A stretch of DNA of 64,000 nt from an uncultured Clostridia bacterium (GCA_944384235.1 CALWSP010000001.1:1-64000); one strand, 5' to 3'. Positions 52,690 to 62,159 are shown, counted from the first letter of the stretch. Notes: generated by a model from the letters alone, not told the origin. A program made the numbers and translations.

Positions 52690-55011
52690 TTGGCAAGAAA
52701 AAGAGTTAAACAAAACCTAGAATATGAAAACAAGGTTTCTTTAACAAGCAGCCTTAGAAACAGGTTATGGCTTATTTTAAATATGACATTTACAATTATA
52801 TACCTTGTTTGGAGGGGGTTTTTTACGCTACCTTTTGGATATGGTATGGTTTCAATAACAATTGGAATTGCTTTATATGTAGTTGAGTTATTTGGTGCTC
52901 TTGAGGCTTTAATTCACTACTGGTCTATGAACAAAGTTGAAAACTACAAAGTTCCAAATGTTCCAGAAAGTGAGTTACCAGATGTAGATGTTTATGTTGT
53001 TACATATAGCGAGCCAGTTGACTTATTATACAAAACATTAAATGGCTGTATAAATATGGATTACCCAGACAAAAGCAAGGTGCACATTCATTTATGTGAC
53101 GATGGTGGGCGAGAGGAGATGCGTCAACTTGCTGAAAAAATGGGTGTTAATTACTTTGCAAGAGAGGACCACAAAGGGGCTAAAGCGGGAAATTTAAACT
53201 ACGCTTTAGAGAGAACATCTGCCCCAATTTTAGTTGTTTTTGACTCGGATATGATACCTAGACACGAATTTTTATTAAGGACTGTTCCTTATTTTGTGGA
53301 CGCTGAGATTAAAAACAGAGGTAGAAAAGAAGAGGACAAAATTAGAGTTGGTTTTGTTCAAACGCCTCAAAGTTTTTACAACCCAGATTTATTTCAATTT
53401 TGGCTTTATAGCGAAACAAGTATTCCTAACGAGCAGGATTATTTTTATAGAGATGTTCAAATTGCTAGAAACAAGTCTAACAGTGTTATTTTTGGTGGCT
53501 CAAACACTGTTTTATCAAGAGAGGCTGTTTTGGAGGTTGGTGGATTTTACACAAAATCTATCACAGAGGACTTTGCAACTGGAATTTTAATGGAGAAAGC
53601 TGGGTTTAACTGTTATGGTGTTAACGAAGTTTTAGCATCTGGACTTTCACCAGATGATTTAAAAAGTTTGATTAAGCAAAGAAACAGATGGGCCAGAGGT
53701 GTTATATCAAGTGTTAGAAGTTTAAACATTTTTTTTACTAACGAGTTAAGTTTGGCTCAAAAAATGAATTACTGGGCTTCAATTTGGTATTGGTATGTTC
53801 CTATTAAAAGGCTTATTTACATTTTATCTCCTATATTATTTGCTGTTTTTGGGTATACAGTTATTAAGTGCAACCTTTTACAAGTTATGATTTTCTGGTT
53901 GCCTATGTATATATCAAGCGATGTTTGTCTTAAAATGTTAAGTAGAAACATTAGAAACTCAAAGTGGACTGCAATTTATGAAACAGTGTTATTCCCATTT
54001 ATGCTTGGACCAGTTATTTTAGAAACGTTTTGCATTACTTTGAAAAAGTTTAATGTTACAAACAAAAACAGAGAGTCAACAAAAAACGATGTTGTATATT
54101 CATTGCCTTTTTTACTTTTAATAATATTATCTGTAATTGGAATAATAAATTGTGTTACAATTATGCTTGCAAGCAACACAGTTGGAACGATTGTGGTTTT
54201 ATTTTGGCTTATTTCAAATTTATATTCTCTTATGATGTCATATTTATTTGTACTTGGTAGAAAGTTTTTTAGAAAAAGTGAAAGAATACAGCTTTCTATG
54301 CCTTGCAAATTAATTAACCATAATGTAGAATATGAATGTAAAACCCTTGATTTATCTGAGGGTGGCGTTTCAGTTTTATTTAAAGGTGCAGTTGATATAG
54401 ATTACAACGACAAAGTGGACATTGTTTTAAAAACAGAAAGATATAGCGCTAAAGTTATTTGTAGCATTGTTCACGTTATTAAAGTTGAAGATGGCTGGAA
54501 GTATGCTTTTAAGATTGAAGGATATTACGACACTTTTGACGATTATTTACAAATTTTATATGACAGAATACCTATTATGCCTCAAAACCTTTCAAATTCT
54601 AGAAGTTTTTTTGACGACATATTTACTAATATAACTATTAGATTAAACGCAAATTCAAGCAGTAAAAGAAAAAGCCCTAGAGTTGAAATTAACTCAACTG
54701 TATATGACACAGAATCAAGAAAGTATGAAATGGTTGACTTTAATCTTAGATATGTTACAATGAAAAACAAGAGTGATAAAATAGTGAACCTTGTTTTAAG
54801 TGAAAACCTTATAATCAAGTGTAGTATAGCTGGTATGGTTAGTGGCGGAGTTTATTTATATGAAATTGTAAATTACGAGGATATTCGTAGTAACACTGCA
54901 AAAAGAGCTGAGCTTGAAAACTGGCTTTTAGAGCACGAGATTAAAAGAAAGAAGTTGGAAGATTACAAAAAATCTATGCAAGTTGATTTTAATGAAATGG
55001 ATTTTGTGTAG
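52690..55011 (+). CDS. bcsA: Cellulose synthase catalytic subunit (BcsA/CcsA-like) with PilZ
   Basis: A 773-residue protein; TTG start behind AAAAGGAGGTGG. N-terminal TM segments (about 28-75), GT2 domain with LCDDGGREEM, FDSDMIPRHE, SITEDFATG and QRNRWARG (the DDG, DxD, TED and QxxRW motifs), then several TM helices, then a PilZ domain from about 527 (RKSERIQLSMPCKL...DLSEGGVSVLF) with the RxxxR and D/NxSxxG c-di-GMP contacts. A second segment from about 660 (KRKSPRVEINSTVYD) resembles a degenerate PilZ repeat. Synthesises beta-1,4-glucan from UDP-glucose under c-di-GMP control. Confidence 0.93.
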   Translation: MARKRVKQNLEYENKVSLTSSLRNRLWLILNMTFTIIYLVWRGFFTLPFGYGMVSITIGIALYVVELFGALEALIHYWSMNKVENYKVPNVPESELPDVDVYVVTYSEPVDLLYKTLNGCINMDYPDKSKVHIHLCDDGGREEMRQLAEKMGVNYFAREDHKGAKAGNLNYALERTSAPILVVFDSDMIPRHEFLLRTVPYFVDAEIKNRGRKEEDKIRVGFVQTPQSFYNPDLFQFWLYSETSIPNEQDYFYRDVQIARNKSNSVIFGGSNTVLSREAVLEVGGFYTKSITEDFATGILMEKAGFNCYGVNEVLASGLSPDDLKSLIKQRNRWARGVISSVRSLNIFFTNELSLAQKMNYWASIWYWYVPIKRLIYILSPILFAVFGYTVIKCNLLQVMIFWLPMYISSDVCLKMLSRNIRNSKWTAIYETVLFPFMLGPVILETFCITLKKFNVTNKNRESTKNDVVYSLPFLLLIILSVIGIINCVTIMLASNTVGTIVVLFWLISNLYSLMMSYLFVLGRKFFRKSERIQLSMPCKLINHNVEYECKTLDLSEGGVSVLFKGAVDIDYNDKVDIVLKTERYSAKVICSIVHVIKVEDGWKYAFKIEGYYDTFDDYLQILYDRIPIMPQNLSNSRSFFDDIFTNITIRLNANSSSKRKSPRVEINSTVYDTESRKYEMVDFNLRYVTMKNKSDKIVNLVLSENLIIKCSIAGMVSGGVYLYEIVNYEDIRSNTAKRAELENWLLEHEIKRKKLEDYKKSMQVDFNEMDFV

Positions 55012-55020
55012 GAGGGAAAT

Positions 55021-56091
55021 GTGAAGAAAGTGAAAGTTTTAGCTATTGCATTTTTGGTTTCTGGAGTTTTATTTTCAAGCAGTTTTATTCAAAATTTTTT
55101 TAAAACACCTGCCCAAATTATTAACGATGAAATTAAGGTTGGTTGGAATTTAGGCAACAGCCTTGATTGCAAAAACGATTATGGGAGTTTAAGTGTTGAC
55201 AAGGCAGAAACTTTTTGGGGAAACCCAAAAGTTAACAAAGAGCTTATAGTTTCAATTAAAAAAGCTGGGTTTAACTGCGTTAGAGTGCCTATTACTTGGC
55301 AAAACCACATTGATGAAAACGGAAAGGTTGACATTAAGTGGCTTGACAGGGTTCAAGAAGTTGTGGATATGGCATATGGTGAAGGGTTATATGTTATTAT
55401 TAACTTACATCACGAAAACTGGGCCGTGCCAAAATACGAAAACAAAGAAGTTGCTGCAAAAAAAATGTGTAATATTTGGAGTCAAGTAGGGCAAAGGTTT
55501 GCTAACTACGACAACAAGTTAATTTTTGAAACATTTAACGAGCCTAGATTTATAGGCGAGGATATTGAGTGGACTGGAAATAAAGAAGGGTATGAGGTTG
55601 TGAACTATTGGAACGAAGTTTTTATATCTCACATTAGAAATATGGAAGATGGGAACAAAAACAGAACTTTAATTATTCCAACTTATTGTGAAGGTGTTAG
55701 CGAGGATATTTTAAAGGGTTTTAAGATACCTAGCGACAAAAACACTATTGTTTCTGTTCACATTTATTTACCTTATGATTTTGCGTTAAATGAAAGTGGA
55801 ACTAACAAGTGGAGCAAGGACAAAAAAGAAGATACTTATGAAATAGACAAAACTTTAGAAAATTTACACAACTATTTTAACAAAAACAATGTGCCGGTTA
55901 TGATTACAGAATATGGTGCTATTTACAAAAACAACGACGAGGATATTAAAAACTGTTTAGAGTATTTAAGAAAAAGAGCCAAAAGATTTAAAATTAGGAC
56001 TATTGTTTGGGACGATGGCAAAAACTTTAGGCTTATTGACAGACACAATTACAGTTTAAACGAAACTATTTTAGAGGGCGTTATAGATTAA
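55021..56091 (+). CDS. Glycoside hydrolase family 5 endoglucanase (CcsZ-like)
   Basis: A 356-residue protein; GTG start behind GGAGG. Signal peptide or anchor at 1-22, then a GH5 barrel: VGWNLGNSLDC, FNCVRVPITWQNH, INLHHENW, acid/base Glu174 in ETFNEPR, nucleophile Glu297 in ITEYGA. Cellulose synthase operons carry an accessory endoglucanase that trims nascent glucan; C. difficile CcsZ is a GH5 of this kind. Confidence 0.92.
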   Translation: MKKVKVLAIAFLVSGVLFSSSFIQNFFKTPAQIINDEIKVGWNLGNSLDCKNDYGSLSVDKAETFWGNPKVNKELIVSIKKAGFNCVRVPITWQNHIDENGKVDIKWLDRVQEVVDMAYGEGLYVIINLHHENWAVPKYENKEVAAKKMCNIWSQVGQRFANYDNKLIFETFNEPRFIGEDIEWTGNKEGYEVVNYWNEVFISHIRNMEDGNKNRTLIIPTYCEGVSEDILKGFKIPSDKNTIVSVHIYLPYDFALNESGTNKWSKDKKEDTYEIDKTLENLHNYFNKNNVPVMITEYGAIYKNNDEDIKNCLEYLRKRAKRFKIRTIVWDDGKNFRLIDRHNYSLNETILEGVID

Positions 56092-56120
56092 AAAATTAAT
56101 TTTTTTAATGTTAAAAGGGC

Positions 56121-56149
56121 TTGAAATATTTATTAAATTATGTTAAAAT
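56121..56149 (+). promoter_or_regulatory. aspS-gatCAB promoter
   Basis: TTGAAA (56121-56126), 17-bp spacer, TAAAAT (56144-56149). Confidence 0.6.
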
Positions 56150-56159
56150 AACCATTATT

Positions 56160-56398
56160 AATTGCTATGATGAAGAAAAGTAGTTTTGAAAGGACCAACA
56201 GGGAGTTTTTGCCATAGATTGAGAGCAAAAATTGGACACCTCATTACGAAAGAACACTTCGGAGCTTATTTTGCGAAAAGTTTAGCTTAGTAGTGAAATA
56301 CGTTTGGTATGCGTTAAATACCTTTGAGCTGGGCATTTGCCAATTTAGGTGGTACCGCGGAAATTATCCGTCCTGAAAAATTTTTCAGGGCGTTTTTT
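56160..56398 (+). promoter_or_regulatory. T-box leader of aspS-gatCAB
   Basis: The T-box motif AGGTGGTACCGCGG is at about 56347-56360. The terminator CGTCCTGAAAA/TTTTTCAGGGCG plus six T is at 56369-56398. Candidate specifier GAC (Asp) at 56235-56237 is followed by ACC, the same context as in the alaS leader. Confidence 0.88.
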
Positions 56399-56434
56399 AT
56401 TTTTTTAATTTATTTAAACAGAAAGGTGAGAAAT

Positions 56435-57769
56435 ATGGTTAAGGCTAAAGGTGAAAGAACTATAATGGACTTATCTATTGAGGAAATTAAATCTCTTAGT
56501 CCAGAACAAAGACAATCTATTACTACTCACGGAACAATTTACAATGTTAGAGATATGGGTGATTTTGCTTTCGTGATTTTAAGAAAAATTGGTGGGCTTG
56601 TTCAATGTGTTTACAACAAAAACAATAGCGAGGAAGAAAAGAAAATGCTTCAAGAAGAAAACGCTATTAGAGTTACTGGCCTTGTTAGAGACGAACAAAG
56701 GGCTGTTAACGGATTTGAAATTGTTGTAGATAGCATTGAAGTTTTATCTACTCCTAAGGAAGAACTTCCTTTAAGTATTAGCAAGAGAAAGTTAAACATT
56801 GCTCTTGAAAACGAAATTGAAATTAGACCTGTTACACTTAGAAACGAGCAGAGAAGAAGCGTGTTTAAGATTCAAGAAGGTATTGTTAGAGGTTTTAGAA
56901 AATATCTTGAGGAAAACGGCTTTACTGAAATTTTTTCTCCTAAGATTATTGCTGCTGGTGCTGAGGGCGGTGCTAACATATTTAAACTTGACTACTTTGG
57001 AAAAAAAGCTTATTTAGCTCAATCTCCTCAGACTTATAAGCAGACTTTAATTCCTGTTTATGAAAGAGTTTTTGAAATTGCTCCTGTTTTTAGAGCTGAA
57101 AAGCACGACACTGCTAGACACTTAAACGAGTATGTGTCTGTGGATTTTGAGATGGGCTATATTAACAGCTTCTATGATGTTATTAATATGGAAGTTGGTA
57201 TGCTTAAATATTGTTTTAACTACCTTAACGAAAATTACAGCCTTGAGCTTAAAAAACTTGGCTGTCAATTGCCAGTTATTGAAGATATTCCTTGTGTTAA
57301 GTTTAGAGATGCAAAGGAAATGGTTGCTAAAAAGTATGGCAGAAGAATTAAGGACCCTTATGACCTTGAGCCAGAGGAAGAAAGACTTATTGGCGAATTA
57401 TTTAAAGAAGATTATGGCAGTGATTTTGTTTTTGTTACTCACTACCCTGTTAAGAAAAGACCATTTTACGCTATGGACGACCCAGAGGACAACAAGTATA
57501 CTTTAAGTTTTGACCTTTTATTTAAGGGTATGGAAATTACTACTGGTGGACAGAGAATACACGATTATGACGAGCAAGTTAAGAAAATGATTTTCAAGGG
57601 CTTATACCCTGAGGATTTTGAAAGTTATTTAATGCTCCACAAATATGGTGTTCCTCCTCACGGTGGCCTTGGAATGGGTCTTGAAAGACTTGTTATGAAA
57701 TTATTAGACGAAAAGAACATTAGAGCAACTTCTATGTTCCCAAGAGATACAACTAGATTAAATCCATAG
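56435..57769 (+). CDS. aspS: Aspartyl-tRNA synthetase, archaeal-type (probably non-discriminating)
   Basis: A 444-residue class IIb enzyme of the short archaeal/AspRS2 type, lacking the bacterial GAD insertion domain: OB fold (about 25-120), AAGAEGGANIF, motif 2 FRAEKHDTARHLNEY, motif 3 GLGMGLERLVMKLL. Start at 56435 after GAAAGGTGAG. Being co-transcribed with gatCAB, it likely charges both tRNA-Asp and tRNA-Asn with Asp. Confidence 0.93.
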   Translation: MVKAKGERTIMDLSIEEIKSLSPEQRQSITTHGTIYNVRDMGDFAFVILRKIGGLVQCVYNKNNSEEEKKMLQEENAIRVTGLVRDEQRAVNGFEIVVDSIEVLSTPKEELPLSISKRKLNIALENEIEIRPVTLRNEQRRSVFKIQEGIVRGFRKYLEENGFTEIFSPKIIAAGAEGGANIFKLDYFGKKAYLAQSPQTYKQTLIPVYERVFEIAPVFRAEKHDTARHLNEYVSVDFEMGYINSFYDVINMEVGMLKYCFNYLNENYSLELKKLGCQLPVIEDIPCVKFRDAKEMVAKKYGRRIKDPYDLEPEEERLIGELFKEDYGSDFVFVTHYPVKKRPFYAMDDPEDNKYTLSFDLLFKGMEITTGGQRIHDYDEQVKKMIFKGLYPEDFESYLMLHKYGVPPHGGLGMGLERLVMKLLDEKNIRATSMFPRDTTRLNP

Positions 57770-57779
57770 GAGGTAGAGT

Positions 57780-58241
57780 ATGTCTATTAAAGAAAAGTTA
57801 ATTGCTTGCCTTATTGAAAACACTGGCATTTCTTTAAACGAAGCTATGCTTGAAAACGTAAGTGCAAGATTTGATGAAATTTTAGGACTTATTGGTTTTA
57901 ACGACAATTCTGAAGAAGTTGTTGAAGAAGGCAAAGTTATTAATGTTGCTAAAAACGGAATTGACGACAACTTAATTAAATATCTTGAGGAGCTTTCAAG
58001 ATTAAAGCTTAGCGAGGAAGAAGAAAAAGAGGCTAAGGCTGACCTTACTAAGATTTTAGGTTATATTGATATGTTAAATGAAATTGACACAACTGATGTT
58101 GAGCCTATGAGCCACCCATTTAGCTACACAAACAATTTTAGAGAAGATGTTTGTGTAGAGTCAACTGAGAGAGAGTTAATATTAAAAAATGCACCACAGC
58201 AAAAGGACGGTTGCTTTAAAGTGCCAACGACCGTAGAATAG
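57780..58241 (+). CDS. gatC: Asp/Glu-tRNA amidotransferase subunit C with N-terminal extension
   Basis: A 153-residue protein. The C-terminal ~95 residues are GatC (LIKYLEELSRLKLSEEEEKE, ILGYIDMLNEIDTTDVEPMSHP). The N-terminal ~58 residues (KEKLIACLIENTGISLNEAMLENVSARFDEILGLIGF region) are an extra helical domain absent from standard GatC (about 95 aa). RBS AGGAGG. Confidence 0.9.
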   Translation: MSIKEKLIACLIENTGISLNEAMLENVSARFDEILGLIGFNDNSEEVVEEGKVINVAKNGIDDNLIKYLEELSRLKLSEEEEKEAKADLTKILGYIDMLNEIDTTDVEPMSHPFSYTNNFREDVCVESTERELILKNAPQQKDGCFKVPTTVE

Positions 58242-58254
58242 GGAGGATTATAAA

Positions 58255-59739
58255 ATGGAATTAAAAAATAAAACTGCCCTTGAAATAGGTCAGATGATTA
58301 AAAACAAAGAAGTTTCTTCTGTTGAAGTTACTAAGGCTATGCTTGAAAATATTAAAAACAGAGAAGAAAAAGTTAACGCTTTTGTTACTGTTTTTGAAGA
58401 AGAAGCTATTAAGCAGGCAGAAGATGTTCAAGCTAAAATTGAAAGTGGAGAATTAACTTCACCTTTAGCTGGTGTGCCTATGGGTATTAAAGACAATATC
58501 TGTACTAAGGACAGATTAACTACTTGTGGCTCTAAAATGTTACACAACTTTAAGCCACCTTACAACGCAACCGTTACAGAAAGACTTGAAAACAGTGGAG
58601 CTATTGTTTTAGGCAAGTTAAATATGGACGAATTTGCTATGGGTGGTTCTACTGAAACATCTTATTTTGGAAAAACTACAAACCCTTGGGACATTACTAG
58701 AGTTCCTGGTGGCTCTTCTGGCGGTAGTGCTGCTTCAGTTGCTGCTGAAGAAGTTTTATATTCTTTAGGTTCTGACACTGGTGGCTCAATTAGACAGCCT
58801 TGTTCTTTTTGTGGTGTAAGTGGAATTAAGCCAACTTATGGAGCAGTTTCAAGATTTGGCTTAGTTGCTTTTGCTTCTTCTCTTGACCAGATTGGCCCAG
58901 TTGGTAGAGATATTAGAGATTGTGCTGAAGTTTTATCTATTATTAGTGGCCACGACCCTAAAGATTCAACATCTGTTAAAAGACCTATGTTTGATTTTTC
59001 AACTTGTTTTGATGGCGATTTAAAGGGTATGAAAATTGGTATTCCTACAAATTACTTTGGGGAGGGCCTTGACGAAGATGTTAAAAAGCCTGTTTTAGAA
59101 GCTTGCGAAACTTTAAAGCGTCTTGGTGCTGAAGTTGAAGAATTTGAAATGGACATTGTAGATTATGCTATACCAACTTATTATGTTTTAGCTTGTGCTG
59201 AAGCTAGTTCAAACCTTTCAAGATATGACGGCATTAAATATGGTTACAGAAACAGGGATTGTGAAGATTTAATGGACGTGTATTATACTTCAAGAAACGA
59301 GGGCTTTGGTATGGAAGTTAAAAGAAGAATTATGCTTGGTTCTTTCGTGCTTAGCTCTGGTTATTATGACGCATATTACAAAAAAGGTTTACAAATTAGA
59401 GGGCTTATTAAAAAGAGTTTTGATGAAGCATTTAGCAAGTATGATATGATTTTATCTCCAGTTGCTCCTACTACTGCTTACAAGATTGGTGAAAATTCTT
59501 CTGACCCTCTTAAAATGTATTTAGGTGATATATACACTGTTTCTGTGAACCTTGCAGGTATTCCTGCGGTTTCTGTTCCTTGTGGTTTTGGTGAAAACGG
59601 TATGCCTGTTGGTATGCAGTTAATTGGAAACGCTTTTGATGAGCCTAAGTTAGTTAGAGCAGCTTATGCGTTCCAAAAAGCAACTGATTTCCATACAAAA
59701 AAGCCTTCTATGGTAGATGAAAAGGGAGGTAATAGATAA
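58255..59739 (+). CDS. gatA: Asp/Glu-tRNA amidotransferase subunit A
   Basis: A 494-residue amidase-signature enzyme with the Ser-cisSer-Lys triad: Lys in GVPMGIKDN, Ser in GGSSGGSAASVAAEE and SDTGGSIRQPCSFCG. Releases ammonia from Gln for transamidation. Confidence 0.96.
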   Translation: MELKNKTALEIGQMIKNKEVSSVEVTKAMLENIKNREEKVNAFVTVFEEEAIKQAEDVQAKIESGELTSPLAGVPMGIKDNICTKDRLTTCGSKMLHNFKPPYNATVTERLENSGAIVLGKLNMDEFAMGGSTETSYFGKTTNPWDITRVPGGSSGGSAASVAAEEVLYSLGSDTGGSIRQPCSFCGVSGIKPTYGAVSRFGLVAFASSLDQIGPVGRDIRDCAEVLSIISGHDPKDSTSVKRPMFDFSTCFDGDLKGMKIGIPTNYFGEGLDEDVKKPVLEACETLKRLGAEVEEFEMDIVDYAIPTYYVLACAEASSNLSRYDGIKYGYRNRDCEDLMDVYYTSRNEGFGMEVKRRIMLGSFVLSSGYYDAYYKKGLQIRGLIKKSFDEAFSKYDMILSPVAPTTAYKIGENSSDPLKMYLGDIYTVSVNLAGIPAVSVPCGFGENGMPVGMQLIGNAFDEPKLVRAAYAFQKATDFHTKKPSMVDEKGGNR

Positions 59740-61175
59740 TGAATTATCAGATAGTTATTGGTTTAGAGGTGCATATTGAGTTATCTACTAAGTCAAAGAT
59801 TTTTTGTGGCTGTACAACTGAGTTTGGTGGCGAGCCTAATACTCACGTTTGCCCTGTTTGTTCAGGTATGCCAGGTGTTTTACCTGTTTTAAACAAAAAG
59901 GTTGTTGATTTTGCTATTAGAGCTGGTCTTGCTACTAACTGTGAAATTACTAGATACAACAAGTTTGATAGAAAAAATTACTTCTATCCTGACCTTCCAA
60001 AAGCATATCAGGTGAGCCAGTTATATTTACCTATTTGTAGAAATGGTAAGGTTGAAATTGAGGTTAACGGCGAGAAGAAATTTATTGGTATTCACGAAAT
60101 TCATATGGAAGAGGACGCTGGTAAGTTAGTTCACGACCCTTGGGACGACTGTACTCTTGTTGATTACAACAGATGTGGTGTGCCTCTTCTTGAAATTGTT
60201 TCTGAGCCAGATTTTAGAAGTGCTGACGAAGTTATTGCTTACCTTACAAAGTTAAGAGAAACTATGATGTATCTTGGTGTGTCTGACTGTAAGATGCAGG
60301 AAGGTTCTATGAGAGCTGACGTTAATATTTCTGTTATGCCTATGGGTAGCACTAAGTTTGGTACTAGAACTGAGATGAAGAATATGAACTCGTTTAAGGC
60401 TATTTACAAGGCTATTAACTACGAGGCTCAAAGACAAATTGAACTTTTAGAAGCTGGTGGCAGCGTTGTTCAGGAAACTAGAAGATGGGACGACAACAAA
60501 GACGCAAGTTTTGCTATGAGAAGCAAAGAGGACGCTCACGATTACAGATATTTCCCTGAGCCAGACCTTTTACCTATTGAAATTAGCGAGGAATGGATTA
60601 ACGCTACTGTTGAAAATATGCCTGAGTTACCAGAAGATAAGAGAAGAAGATATATGACAGAGTTTAGCCTTTCTGAATATGATGCTTCTGTTATTACTTC
60701 TGAAAGACAAATTGCTTATTTATTTGAAGATGCAACTAAGATTTGTGGCAAGCCTAAGGAAGTTTGCAACTATATAATGGGTGAGCTTATGAGATTAATG
60801 AGCGAAACTGCTACTCTTGCTGAGGAAGTGGAAATGAGCCCTCAAAAAATTGCCGACATTATTGAGCTTGTTAGCCAAGGCAAAATTAACAGAAGTGTTG
60901 CTAAAGAAGTTTTTGAGGCCGTGTTTAGAGATGATGTTGACCCTGCAAAATATGTTGAGGAAAACAACCTTATTATGGTTGACGACTCTTCTCTTGTGGA
61001 GGAAATTGTTGAAAAGGTTATAGCTGAAAACCCTAAGTCTATTGAAGATTTAAGAGCTGGCAAGGCTAAGGCTAGAGGTTTTATAGTTGGCCAAACTATG
61101 AGAGCTTTAAAGGGCAAGGCTAACCCTCAAACTGTGAACGAAATTATTGACGAAAAACTTTCTAAAATATTATAA
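59739..61175 (+). CDS. gatB: Asp/Glu-tRNA amidotransferase subunit B
   Basis: A 478-residue protein: GLEVHIELST, zinc Cys in FCGCT...HVCPVCSGMPG, FDRKNYFYPDLPKAYQ, and C-terminal YqeY-like helical domain. The start overlaps the gatA stop. Activates and amidates the mischarged tRNA. Confidence 0.96.
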   Translation: MNYQIVIGLEVHIELSTKSKIFCGCTTEFGGEPNTHVCPVCSGMPGVLPVLNKKVVDFAIRAGLATNCEITRYNKFDRKNYFYPDLPKAYQVSQLYLPICRNGKVEIEVNGEKKFIGIHEIHMEEDAGKLVHDPWDDCTLVDYNRCGVPLLEIVSEPDFRSADEVIAYLTKLRETMMYLGVSDCKMQEGSMRADVNISVMPMGSTKFGTRTEMKNMNSFKAIYKAINYEAQRQIELLEAGGSVVQETRRWDDNKDASFAMRSKEDAHDYRYFPEPDLLPIEISEEWINATVENMPELPEDKRRRYMTEFSLSEYDASVITSERQIAYLFEDATKICGKPKEVCNYIMGELMRLMSETATLAEEVEMSPQKIADIIELVSQGKINRSVAKEVFEAVFRDDVDPAKYVEENNLIMVDDSSLVEEIVEKVIAENPKSIEDLRAGKAKARGFIVGQTMRALKGKANPQTVNEIIDEKLSKIL

Positions 61176-61181
61176 TTTTTT

Positions 61182-61218
61182 AAAGTCTAGCTTTATTTTA
61201 GCTAGACTTTATTTTTTT
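61182..61218 (+). terminator. gatB terminator
   Basis: AAAGTCTAGCT/AGCTAGACTTT around TTATTTT, then ATTTTTTT. Confidence 0.85.
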
Positions 61219-61289
61219 AAAGGATTTTAAAGCTTTTTGTAGAATATTAATAGTATAAGAACCTAGTTTTTAATAAAGAAGGTGTTAGT

Positions 61290-61541
61290 ATGAAAAAGAT
61301 TGGATTTAGAAACCAGTTAATTGTTGGGCTTATTATTATAATTATTGGCTTTATTTTATCTAGTGTTTTTAAAAACGGTATTTTTAGCAACATTGGTTGG
61401 GTAGTTTATGGTTTAATTTTTTTCATTAATCCTGTTGCTCCTATTAATCCATACATACCTGAAAAAACTTTTAGGTTTTGGATTAGATTAACTGCATTAG
61501 CTATTATTATAATAGGTGTTTTAATTGAATTTAATGTTTAA
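61290..61541 (+). CDS. Small membrane protein, hypothetical
   Basis: An 83-residue protein with three hydrophobic segments (about 10-27, 34-50, 65-81) and a proline-rich loop NPVAPINPYIPEKTF. GAAGGTG RBS. No known family or function recognised. Confidence 0.7.
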   Translation: MKKIGFRNQLIVGLIIIIIGFILSSVFKNGIFSNIGWVVYGLIFFINPVAPINPYIPEKTFRFWIRLTALAIIIIGVLIEFNV

Positions 61542-61559
61542 AAAAATTTTTAAAAGTAC

Positions 61560-61588
61560 TTGCAATTTTTCTGGTTTTATGGTAGAAT
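61560..61588 (+). promoter_or_regulatory. rimP-nusA operon promoter
   Basis: TTGCAA (61560-61565), 17-bp spacer, TAGAAT (61583-61588). Confidence 0.6.
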
Positions 61589-61639
61589 TAATTTAGCTAA
61601 TGAAAAGACACAATTGTGTTGTTAAATGTTGTTTATTAG

Positions 61640-61666
61640 AGAGTGGGTTATGCCCACTCTTGTTTT
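61640..61666 (+). promoter_or_regulatory. Leader hairpin before rimP
   Basis: AGAGTGGG pairs with CCCACTCT around TTATG, followed by TGTTTT. It lies in the 110-nt leader between promoter and rimP, so it may act as an attenuator. Confidence 0.45.
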
Positions 61667-61697
61667 ATGTTATATTAAAGAGTAAGGAGGAGATTGT

Positions 61698-62159
61698 GTG
61701 CAAGCAAAAGATATTGTGAAAATTGCAGAAGATACAGTTATGCCTATTCTTGAAAGCAAAGGCTTTGAATTTGTTGACTGTGAATTTGTTAAAGAAGGAC
61801 CACAATGGTATTTAAGAGTTTATATAGACAAAGAGGGCGGCATTGGAATAAATGACTGCGAATTTGTTAGCAGAGCTCTTGATGAAAAGTTAGGAGATGA
61901 TTTGACGGAACAGCCATATATTATGGAAGTTAGCTCTCCTGGCATTGACAGAGTTCTTAAAAGGGACAAAGAATATGTTAAATACAAGGGCAGAGATGTT
62001 GATGTTAAATTGTTTAAGGCTATTGACGGCGTTAAGGAATTTAGAGGAAAACTAGTTGGCCTTGTTGACAACAAAATTGTAATTGAAGAAGAAAGTGGCA
62101 ATGTTTTAGAATTTGATAGAAAAGATGTTGCTTCTACTAGATTAGCTGTAATTTTTTAA
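61698..62159 (+). CDS. rimP: Ribosome maturation factor RimP
   Basis: A 153-residue protein; GTG start behind AAGGAGGAG. Typical FEFVDCEFVKEGPQWYLRVYID, YIMEVSSPGIDRVLK. First gene of the nusA operon. Confidence 0.94.
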   Translation: MQAKDIVKIAEDTVMPILESKGFEFVDCEFVKEGPQWYLRVYIDKEGGIGINDCEFVSRALDEKLGDDLTEQPYIMEVSSPGIDRVLKRDKEYVKYKGRDVDVKLFKAIDGVKEFRGKLVGLVDNKIVIEEESGNVLEFDRKDVASTRLAVIF

